DNA of 6,520 nucleotides from Holosporales bacterium (GTDB lineage Bacteria > Pseudomonadota > Alphaproteobacteria > BNTO01), in NCBI GenBank assembly GCA_031273545.1, contig JAISRQ010000153.1, positions 1 to 6,520 of the forward strand. The letters are read 5' to 3'. The notes under the pieces are model-generated. The model had not been told where the DNA came from and made no database searches. It saw only the letters and a program-made list of their open reading frames with translations. Both the position numbers and the translations under genes were made by a program. Of this stretch, positions 1 to 5,090 are shown in pieces (position 1 is the stretch's first letter; each line of letters opens with the position of its first letter).

Positions 1-160
1 GTGCGCGGTCGGAATCGGAAGCTGCTTGATCGGCGCTGCTTCCTGAGTTCGCTTCGCTGCCGCTACCCGCGTCATTTGCGCTTGCATCATTCGAACCGCT
101 TCCACTGTCACTGCCCGCATCATTGCTCCCGCCACTGTCCGCGCCATTTAATTCCGCATC
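1..160 (-). repeat. GC-rich low-complexity tract encoding acidic Ser/Gly/Asn/Asp/Ala residues
   Basis: This stretch is clearly richer in G+C than the following 400 bp. It is built from degenerate, irregular units around AATGATGCG/AATGACGCG and GGCAGTGA/GGTAGCGG (minus strand). In the frame starting at 271 it reads as repeated Asn-Asp-Ala and Ser/Gly pairs. The units are not exact, so it looks like an old, codon-constrained low-complexity region rather than a fresh tandem array. Confidence 0.55.
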
Positions 161-271
161 CATTCGCGTTGTTCTAATCGCAATATCCTTACACTTTAGT
201 AAGTCATAATAAAAATCCCGAAAAAATGCTTCGAGAAGTTTTGCAGAATTTAAAGGAGAATCGTCTTGCAT
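1..271 (-). CDS. Unrecognised protein, N-terminal 90 codons (3' part beyond the left edge)
   Basis: The minus strand is open from ATG at 269-271 to the window edge, giving 90 codons with no stop. Residues 1-38 begin MQDDSPLNSAKLLEAFF and continue with a charged, aromatic, probably helical stretch (RDFYYDLLKCKDIAIRTTR). From about residue 39 the protein becomes an acidic, low-complexity tract of Ser, Gly, Asn, Asp, Ala and Glu, with recurring NDA-plus-Ser/Gly units (for example SNDAGS, SNDASA, NDAGSG). Such a tract is usually a disordered linker, so a folded domain may lie beyond the edge. No signal peptide or membrane segment is visible. No strong Shine-Dalgarno precedes the ATG; the frame is open about 18 codons further upstream, so a non-ATG start is possible, and ATG at 163 is an in-frame alternative. 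It lies 81 bp downstream of tRNA-Thr on the same strand and could share its transcript. Function is unknown; that it is coding is inferred from the ordered N-terminal composition and the uninterrupted frame. Confidence 0.55.
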   Translation of the reverse strand, partial: MQDDSPLNSAKLLEAFFRDFYYDLLKCKDIAIRTTRMDAELNGADSGGSNDAGSDSGSGSNDASANDAGSGSEANSGSSADQAASDSDRA

Positions 272-352
272 GAAGCACAACCCACAAACAGACCCGATCT
301 TCCACAAACATACTTAATAAGGAATATCCCAAAAACACACTTATGAGGAAGA

Positions 353-427
<75 letters not shown>

Positions 428-444
428 GCTTATCACACTCTCAG

Positions 445-474
445 ATTATTGCATGCATTGAGTTTATCGTGCAA
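445..474 (-). promoter_or_regulatory. Candidate sigma70-type promoter of tRNA-Thr
   Basis: On the minus strand a -35 like TTGCAC (plus-strand 469-474) is followed after 18 bp by a -10 like AATAAT (445-450). The -10 matches the TATAAT consensus at five of six positions. It ends 17 bp before the first base of the mature tRNA-Thr, which leaves room for a short 5' leader. The assignment rests on motif matches and position only. Confidence 0.5.
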
Positions 475-556
475 CCCTGTTATTTTATAAATATAGGAAG
501 TACTCTTGACTGCTTGGCGCTGCCATTTTTGCTTGCGTGTTTTGGAGTTGTGTGTG

Positions 557-575
557 GCGCGTTTCGCGCATTTTT
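557..575 (+). terminator. Short hairpin plus T-run, possible intrinsic terminator
   Basis: A perfect 5-bp GC stem, GCGCG (557-561) and CGCGC (565-569), with a TTT loop is followed directly by ATTTTT (570-575). The shape suits an intrinsic terminator on the plus strand, although the stem is short. No plus-strand gene is recognised upstream, so it would end either an unannotated short transcript or antisense transcription from the tRNA-Thr region. It could be chance. Confidence 0.25.
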
Positions 576-606
576 CCGCGAAGATTAATTTTTGAAAAAA
601 CAATGC

Positions 607-635
607 TTGACGTGCGTGAGTTAGTAACTCATACT
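607..635 (+). promoter_or_regulatory. Candidate sigma70-type promoter of the PpiC/SurA-like gene
   Basis: A -35 like TTGACG (607-612, five of six consensus bases) and a -10 like CATACT (630-635, four of six) are separated by 17 bp. They lie about 37 bp upstream of the ATG at 672, which would give a short 5' leader. The spacer contains a perfect palindrome, listed separately. Confidence 0.45.
617..631. promoter_or_regulatory. Perfect 15-bp palindrome, candidate operator
   Basis: TGAGTTA-G-TAACTCA is a perfect inverted repeat with 7-bp arms and a 1-bp centre. It covers almost all of the spacer and the first two bases of the -10 of the candidate promoter. A repressor bound here would block RNA polymerase. 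The regulator is unknown, and no regulator gene lies in the window. Confidence 0.4.
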
Positions 636-671
636 TTATTTAAGAGGTTCTCGTAACAAGGTTGAAGTTAA

Positions 672-2594
672 ATGAATTTTTATAGGCTGTTGTTTGTATC
701 GTGCGCGGTCGTGTGCTGCGAATCTGGGTGTGAGGACTCCAGTAAAAAGCAACCAACTAAGCTCGCCTCCGGAAAGGAAGCTGCGCAGGAAGCTGCGCAA
801 ACTTCTCAACCTCCGGTTGTAGAAGAAAAAGCAATTGACGCGCCTGTATCCGCGGGTGCGCCTTCGTCCACTTCTGTCGAGAACCCACAAGGTAAGTCCA
901 ATGCTCCGGATAAGGCGGATGTGGCGGCAACGTTCTCTGATGGTTCCCATATTCTTAGATCCGATGTGATGAACCGGATAGAGCGTTTGCCTGCACGCGC
1001 GCGAAATCTGGCCTTTAATCAGCTGTACAACCTCATTTTGTTTGTAACAATTCAAGAAAAGGTAGCGTATGAAGCTGCTAAAAAAGAGGGATTCGAGAAA
1101 AAGGATCAAGTCGCGAAATCGATTGCGTTGATAGAAGACGGAATTGCTCAACAGGCTTATCTGGATGAAAAAGTCAAAGATAAAATCACTCCTGAGGCAA
1201 TAAAGGCTCAGTATGATAAATTGCTAAAAAACTTTAAAGTCGAAGACGAGTATGGGTTGAGGCATATTTTGGTAAAGACCAAGGAGGAAGCTCTCCGTAT
1301 TATAGAGGCGCTGAAGAAGGGTGAGTCGTTTGATACTCTTCAGGGAAAACATTCGATTGATCGCAAAACTTTAGCTCGTCAAGGGTTCCTAGGATTCTTT
1401 AGGGCATCGCAGCTGCCTCAGGCTGAGCAAGATGCGATTACCAGCACAGCTGTTGGCGGTTTTGTTGGCGTACCTGTGCTTGTTCCTCAGACTGGTTATA
1501 GTGTGCTTCTTGTGTCAGAGAAAAGGATGTCAACGCCGGCACCGTTGGATAAGGTAGAAGATAGGATTAAGAGTATATTGTCTAAACGTTTTGCCTTGTA
1601 CCATGTCGCAAATTTGTGTAAGGAGCGTGGCGTTGTTTTCTATGCTCCGGACGGAAGCGTCGTTCCTGTAAAGGAAGTCGATGCTAAACTTGAAGAGCTG
1701 AGAGCTAAACAGCAAGATCCGAAGAAGCAGTCGACCGCGCAGGAAATTAAACTTGAGGCGGATATAAATAACCTGAAGGAGACTTCGGTTGTTGCTAAAA
1801 TAGGGGATAGGAGTGTCGTTTTCAAAGAGTTGGCTGCATTTATAAAAGATAACGCTGCGATGTTTAAGGGGATGCCCGTTTCCGATGTGTATAATGCGGC
1901 TTCGGAAGAATATGTGCACCGTATTGTTCTTAAGGATGCAGCGGCCAAATCGGGAATTGGGGCGCGTGCTGATGTGAAGGAGAAACAGCTTGAAGCAATT
2001 AAGGCTTTTTTGGCGAGGGAGTATCTGTTAGATGCGTCTGGAAAATCTGTAACGGATGCTCAGGTTAGAGATTTTTATGAGCGTTCAGTTGCTCGTATCG
2101 ATAAAAACGAAATGGAGTATCGCTTACGGGTGATTCCGGTTGAATCTGCCGAACATGGGAAGAAGGCAATTGCGAAGTTGAAAGGTGGAACGTCGTTTGA
2201 GGCGGTCATGGAGGAGTTTTGTGCGGATAAAAGAGTCCAAGACCAGAATGGAGACTTAGGATACTTGAAGAAAGATGAATTAACTAGGTTGTCGTCTGAT
2301 TTGCTTGAGCAAGTAAAGAAAGCGCCAAAGGCAACGATTTTGTTGAACACTGTGGATATAAATGGGCAGCTATGGGTGGTTAGGATAGAAGATAAGCGGC
2401 CAATACATATTCCTACGTTTGCGGAGTCTAAGGAGTATTTGAAGCAAAATATAATTCAAGAGCAGACGGTGAAAGTGGCTCAAGGGTTGATGGTACAGGC
2501 TGGATGTAATGCATTCGGGGTAGACGGAAAGAATGTAGACTTCTCTAGTGACGAGACGTTAAGCGAAATGTTAGGGGACGGAGGCATTAGGTGA
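672..2594 (+). CDS. Exported SurA/PpiC-like protein with two parvulin-type modules
   Basis: The 640-residue product probably assists folding of envelope proteins in the periplasm. Residues 1-20 form a short hydrophobic export signal with four cysteines (C11, C15, C16, C20), possibly of lipoprotein type though no lipobox is canonical. A low-complexity Ala/Ser/Gln/Pro linker follows to about 84. Module 1 has a SurA_N-like helical part (about 85-190) and a parvulin-like domain (about 193-284) with RHILV, then GESFDTL, GFLGFF and GYSVLLV. Module 2 repeats this plan: IGDRSVVFKEL and helices (about 373-475), then a parvulin-like domain (about 481-574) with GTSFEAV, GDLGYL and a C-terminal helix. 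In the PPIase family the first His of HILV and the His of GYH are conserved. Module 1 keeps only H198, and module 2 has neither (YRLRVIPV; LWVVRI), so chaperone activity without strong isomerase activity is likely. The ATG at 672 is preceded by AAGG at 658-661. The nearest gene downstream is tRNA-Arg. Confidence 0.85.
   Translation: MNFYRLLFVSCAVVCCESGCEDSSKKQPTKLASGKEAAQEAAQTSQPPVVEEKAIDAPVSAGAPSSTSVENPQGKSNAPDKADVAATFSDGSHILRSDVMNRIERLPARARNLAFNQLYNLILFVTIQEKVAYEAAKKEGFEKKDQVAKSIALIEDGIAQQAYLDEKVKDKITPEAIKAQYDKLLKNFKVEDEYGLRHILVKTKEEALRIIEALKKGESFDTLQGKHSIDRKTLARQGFLGFFRASQLPQAEQDAITSTAVGGFVGVPVLVPQTGYSVLLVSEKRMSTPAPLDKVEDRIKSILSKRFALYHVANLCKERGVVFYAPDGSVVPVKEVDAKLEELRAKQQDPKKQSTAQEIKLEADINNLKETSVVAKIGDRSVVFKELAAFIKDNAAMFKGMPVSDVYNAASEEYVHRIVLKDAAAKSGIGARADVKEKQLEAIKAFLAREYLLDASGKSVTDAQVRDFYERSVARIDKNEMEYRLRVIPVESAEHGKKAIAKLKGGTSFEAVMEEFCADKRVQDQNGDLGYLKKDELTRLSSDLLEQVKKAPKATILLNTVDINGQLWVVRIEDKRPIHIPTFAESKEYLKQNIIQEQTVKVAQGLMVQAGCNAFGVDGKNVDFSSDETLSEMLGDGGIR
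776..799 (+). repeat. Perfect 12-bp tandem duplication within the linker
   Basis: GGAAGCTGCGCA occurs twice in direct succession (776-787 and 788-799). It encodes the peptide EAAQEAAQ (residues 36-43) in the linker after the export signal of the PpiC/SurA-like protein. The length is a multiple of three, so copy-number change would not break the frame. Confidence 0.8.
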
Positions 2595-2710
2595 TGATGG
2601 ATTTGGTTCTCTTTAGAGAAAGTTAGGTCGGGCGAAGTTTTTTTGTGCTATTTCCGGATTTTCTCTGAGGGGGTAACTGTATCAGGCGAATTAAGTTATT
2701 TTTCATTTAC

Positions 2711-2787
2711 GCGTCCTTAGCTCAGCTGGATAGAGCGGCGGCCTTCTAAGCCGTAGGTCAGAGGTTCGATTCCTCTAGGACGCACCA
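2711..2787 (+). tRNA. tRNA-Arg (anticodon TCT)
   Basis: The 77-nt cloverleaf includes an encoded CCA end. The acceptor GCGTCCT pairs with AGGACGC, and the D-arm is GCTC/GAGC. The anticodon stem GCGGC/GCCGT has loop CTTCTAA with anticodon TCT at 2745-2747, and the T-arm is GAGGT..CCTC around TTCGATT. It reads AGA and, by wobble, AGG arginine codons. rsmE begins 64 bp further on in the same direction, so the two could share a transcript. No convincing promoter could be fixed in the 116 bp upstream. Confidence 0.96.
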
Positions 2788-2837
2788 TTTTCGAGTGTCT
2801 GCAATCTTTGTGGCCCCAGTGTGCGCGCGAGATATAG

Positions 2838-2847
2838 GGAAGGGGGG
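2838..2847 (+). promoter_or_regulatory. Strong Shine-Dalgarno that sets the rsmE start
   Basis: The purine run GGAAGGGGGG ends four bases before ATG at 2852. It favours that ATG over the in-frame upstream ATG at 2795, which lies only 7 bp past the tRNA-Arg end and has no ribosome binding site outside the tRNA. Confidence 0.6.
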
Positions 2848-2851
2848 TGCA

Positions 2852-3655
2852 ATGCGGTTGTATCTAAGTTGTTTTCGTTCAGGAATTGGCGTATCACCCT
2901 CAGCAGAGCAAGCCCACTATTTGATCCACGTGATGCGTTTGAAAAACAACGATAATATTCGGGTTTTTAATGAGCAGATGGGTGAGTTTGATGCAGTAAT
3001 TCGCATTACTTGTAGCAATGTATCTATCGTTCCTTCAATATGTGTCCGGGAACCGGAACCTGTCTCCCAGGAGACTTGGCTTGCATTTTGTCCTATAAAG
3101 CCGCACTTAACGCACTTTATTATCGAAAAATCTACTGAACTTGGTGTTACGCACTTTCAGCCTATATTTTCTGAATACACGCAGTTTCGCAGCCTTAACG
3201 TTGCAAAATTAAGAAAAATAGCAATAGAAGCTACTGAACAATGTGGGCGGTTGGATGTCCCCATGTTGTTTGAAGGACAAACATTTGCGAAATTCACTGA
3301 CAGTATACCAGATTTGCAAAGTGTAACAAAAACGTCCGTGCTCCCGATGCATTGGTTAGCCGCCATTGAACGATGTGGAACGAATGCATCTCCATTGGTT
3401 GCGCAGGACGGGCCTGCAGGAATTATTATCGGTCCGGAGGGAGGTTTTTCTGAAAGAGAGAAAAGCATCCTTAATGAAAAAGCGCGTGTAGTTACTCTAG
3501 GGAAAAATATACTACGCAGCGAAACTGCCGCAATTTGCGCAATCAGTCGCCTTCGTCAAGGAAAAGTTTGCGTGCAAAATGTCGATTCATGTTGTACAAT
3601 GCGGCATTCCGTGGAAATTCGCGATAAGCAAGGTGTTTATGTTAAGGATAATTAA
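2852..3655 (+). CDS. rsmE: 16S rRNA (uracil-1498-N3)-methyltransferase RsmE
   Basis: RsmE is a SAM-dependent SPOUT-class enzyme that methylates N3 of U1498 in 16S rRNA near the decoding site, as known for the family. The N-terminal PUA-like part (about 1-65) begins MRLYLS and has the typical AQAHYLIHVMRLK and Gly-Glu-Phe-Asp pattern. Further on are EKSTELGVTH (92-101), ATEQCGR (127-133), the SAM-site GPEGGF (194-199) and the closing LGKNILRSETAA (216-227), which forms the SPOUT trefoil knot. The start at 2852 is chosen because the family begins near this point and a strong GGAAGGGGGG precedes it; the frame is open back to 2795, giving 286 codons. At 267 residues it is longer than the roughly 240 typical of the family. 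The extra 30 or so C-terminal residues are Cys-rich and polar, resemble nothing in the family, and overlap the next gene by 17 nt. Confidence 0.93.
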   Translation: MRLYLSCFRSGIGVSPSAEQAHYLIHVMRLKNNDNIRVFNEQMGEFDAVIRITCSNVSIVPSICVREPEPVSQETWLAFCPIKPHLTHFIIEKSTELGVTHFQPIFSEYTQFRSLNVAKLRKIAIEATEQCGRLDVPMLFEGQTFAKFTDSIPDLQSVTKTSVLPMHWLAAIERCGTNASPLVAQDGPAGIIIGPEGGFSEREKSILNEKARVVTLGKNILRSETAAICAISRLRQGKVCVQNVDSCCTMRHSVEIRDKQGVYVKDN

Positions 3656-4376
3656 TTTATTAGTAGCCGCCGTATTGGTGGTTGTTACTGGAGTAGTGTG
3701 TACGGTGAGGCATTCGTTATCACAAACGCCCCTGTATATCTCGCTGCCTATCTCCCAGCAGGCGCCTCAGCCTTCAGGGACTTCCCATTCTTCCTCGCAA
3801 GAAGCCTCTCAGCCGTCCTCCCAAGAGACGCCCTCGCCTTCCTCCCAGCCTTTACCTAAGGACAAGCAGCCCATTTCCAGGAATGATCCTCAACCATCAT
3901 CTAAAGAAGCGCCTGCACCTGACCCACAACAACTTCAAAATGTCCAAGAAAAAATTGATAAAATTTTTATAAAAAAAGGAGCCCGCATTTTAGAAGTGCA
4001 TGCTAAAGGGAAGCTGTTAAAAACGTACAGGGTCGCCTTAGGGTTTAACCCAGTTGGCCCCAAAACGACACGCAATGACGGCAAAACGCCAGAAGGAGAA
4101 TATCGCGTCGTGCTGAAAAGTGCCATGTGCCCAAGGGGTTACAAAGCGCTACTCCTGTCTTACCCTAACGACAAAGACAAAGCGCGGAGCAAGCAACTAA
4201 AAATAGACCCCGGGGACAATATCTGTATTCACGGCCTTAATTATGATCAAAAGAAAGAAGGAGCGAACCACATTAAAAAAGATTGGACGAAAGGATGCAT
4301 AGGAGTGACAGATGCCGAAATGGACGAAATCTTCAAGTGGACAGACGTAGGCACGCTGGTAGAGATCGTTCCGTGA
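3639..4376 (+). CDS. Membrane-anchored YkuD-domain L,D-transpeptidase-fold protein, YafK-like
   Basis: The product has 245 residues from ATG 3639. A single hydrophobic segment (about 4-21, rich in Leu/Val/Ala) is an uncleaved anchor or signal peptide. Residues of about 32-102 are a Pro/Ser/Gln linker with repeated PSSQ/PSSK motifs. The YkuD domain occupies about 105-245: DGKTPEGEY, a YKALLLSYPND strand, ICIHG with H198, and DWTKGCIGV with the nucleophile C220, ending GTLVEIVP. The order IHG then DWT-GCI-V matches YafK (DpaA)-type members, which in Enterobacteria release Braun lipoprotein from peptidoglycan; other family members make 3-3 crosslinks. Which activity applies cannot be told from the sequence. 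The start at 3639 is preferred over the in-frame ATG at 3579 because AAGGTG lies just upstream and the 20 extra residues are not signal-like. The 17-nt overlap with rsmE suggests coupled translation. Confidence 0.88.
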   Translation: MLRIINLLVAAVLVVVTGVVCTVRHSLSQTPLYISLPISQQAPQPSGTSHSSSQEASQPSSQETPSPSSQPLPKDKQPISRNDPQPSSKEAPAPDPQQLQNVQEKIDKIFIKKGARILEVHAKGKLLKTYRVALGFNPVGPKTTRNDGKTPEGEYRVVLKSAMCPRGYKALLLSYPNDKDKARSKQLKIDPGDNICIHGLNYDQKKEGANHIKKDWTKGCIGVTDAEMDEIFKWTDVGTLVEIVP

Positions 4377-4517
4377 TTGAAAAAACAGGGGAGCAGGTAT
4401 GTGCTTTGCAAAAGACAATATCAAATCTCCCATCAAAATCTGAAAAAATATTGAATCTTGTGAAAATAGTGTGTAGCCTTTACATGAAGTCTTTGTAAGA
4501 ATTTATTAGGTATTTAC

Positions 4518-4892
4518 ATGTTTATTACTCCTGCGTATGCGGCACCAGCTCAACAGGGCTCCAATATGTTTATGACGATGTTACCGCTCGTCTTTATTTT
4601 TGGGGTTATGTATTTTTTGATGATTCGCCCACAGCAAAAGCGTGCAGCAGAACATCAAAAAGCCGTGGAGGCATTAAAAAGAGGGGACAGAATCGTGACA
4701 AATTCTGGGTTGATTGGCGAAATTGCGCGCGTAAAGGATTCAGAGTTTGTCCTTGAGATCGCGGAAAATGTCCAGGTTTCCGTTCTGAAAAACGCGGTTG
4801 CAGGTATATACAAGGGTGATTCCGGGGCGACTCCTTCTGATGCTCAAGGGGCAAAGAACGAAGATGTCCGTCGTAAACAGAAACGCAAATAA
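4518..4892 (+). CDS. yajC: Sec translocase accessory subunit YajC
   Basis: YajC is a small inner-membrane protein that associates with SecDF and SecYEG and aids protein export, as known for the family; it is not essential in E. coli. The 124-residue product starts MFITPAYAAPAQ, close to the alphaproteobacterial form. It has one membrane segment (about 17-35), then the hallmark YFLMIRPQQKR (32-42), and a soluble domain with GDRIVTNSGLIGEIARVKD (56-74) and a Val-rich strand. The C-terminal 25 residues are a charged, Lys/Arg-rich tail. The length is normal. The AGG at -10 is a weak ribosome binding site. A 141-bp gap separates it from the transpeptidase gene, so it may have its own promoter, though none was convincing. 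Its stop overlaps an ATG (TAATG) that leads into the small ORF downstream. Confidence 0.95.
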   Translation: MFITPAYAAPAQQGSNMFMTMLPLVFIFGVMYFLMIRPQQKRAAEHQKAVEALKRGDRIVTNSGLIGEIARVKDSEFVLEIAENVQVSVLKNAVAGIYKGDSGATPSDAQGAKNEDVRRKQKRK

Positions 4893-4912
4893 TGTCCGAA
4901 AAGGGGGCTCAA

Positions 4913-4993
4913 ATGAACGCGAACAACAAATTAAAAAAAATAATTTGCTATTCAAGTTTGCCTTTTGTGGGTTTATTAGGGAGGCAAAATTAA
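4913..4993 (+). CDS. Small ORF 1 between yajC and secD (26 aa; 33 aa from ATG 4892)
   Basis: The frame starts at ATG 4913 with GGGGG (4903-4907) five bases before it, a good Shine-Dalgarno. The in-frame ATG at 4892 overlaps the yajC stop as TAATG and would add MSEKGAQ. The product begins MNANNKLKK and has the core CYSSLPFVGLLG, then ends RQN. It is basic at the start and hydrophobic in the core, too short for a confident membrane span. The downstream ORF has the same plan (NNK, then I-x-C-x-S-x-LP, then LLG). Length differences between the copies are multiples of three, as expected if both are translated. One nucleotide separates its stop from the ATG of small ORF 2. Function is unknown; it could be a small Sec-associated protein or a leader peptide acting on secD. 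Confidence 0.5.
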   Translation: MNANNKLKKIICYSSLPFVGLLGRQN

Positions 4994-5065
4994 TATGAAT
5001 AACAAACAAATAGCTTGTTGTTCAGGTTTGCCTTCATTTTGGATGAAGCTATTAGGGAATAGGCA
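4922..5065 (+). repeat. Imperfect tandem duplication spanning the two small ORFs
   Basis: Two copies (about 4922-4986 and 4998-5065) align in order. AACAACAAA matches AATAACAAA, TTCAAGTTTGCCTT (4951-4964) matches TTCAGGTTTGCCTT (5021-5034), TATTAGGGA (4974-4982) recurs at 5050-5058, and AGGCA (4982-4986) recurs at 5061-5065. The offset between copies changes from 76 to 70, 76 and 79, so every indel is a multiple of three. The pattern points to an old duplication kept in frame. Confidence 0.6.
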
Positions 5066-5090
5066 CGTTAACAAAAGAGATGATGTATGA
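4995..5090 (+). CDS. Small ORF 2, overlapping the secD start (31 aa)
   Basis: The ORF opens at ATG 4995 directly after the stop of small ORF 1 (TAATATG), with GGGAGG (4979-4984) ten bases upstream as ribosome binding site. It ends with TGA 5088-5090, which overlaps the secD start as ATGA (5087-5090). This is a classic arrangement for translational coupling. The product begins MNNKQIACCSGLP, continues SFWMKLLGNRH and ends with a charged tail NKRDDV. It shares about half of its aligned core residues with small ORF 1. Adjacent cysteines at positions 8-9 and one Trp stand out. I recognise no family and see none of the arrest motifs I know (for example the RAPP motif of ApdP). A leader-peptide role is inference from position only. 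Confidence 0.55.
   Translation: MNNKQIACCSGLPSFWMKLLGNRHVNKRDDV

Noticed and set aside
636..1151. 171-codon minus-strand open frame opposite the start of the parvulin-type gene
   Set aside because: It is a shadow of a clearly coding plus-strand gene and is Arg/Phe/Ser-rich without any domain pattern.
2595..2650. Possible terminator after the parvulin-type gene (TTCTC-TTTA-GAGAA and a T7 run at 2638-2644)
   Set aside because: The 5-bp AT-rich stem ends 17 bases before the T-run, so it does not form a proper intrinsic terminator; no better hairpin abuts the T-run.
4283..4498. 71-codon plus-strand open frame at the end of the transpeptidase gene
   Set aside because: It overlaps the catalytic-site codons in another frame, and the reading is Arg-rich and unlike any protein I know.
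4377..4517. Promoter for yajC in the 141-bp gap
   Set aside because: Pairs such as TTGTGA with TACATG at 17 bp can be drawn, but the -10 is poor; nothing specific enough to list.
4798..4998. 66-codon plus-strand frame across the yajC end and the small ORFs
   Set aside because: It runs in a different frame from both yajC and the small ORFs and lacks the codon-aligned repeat pattern.
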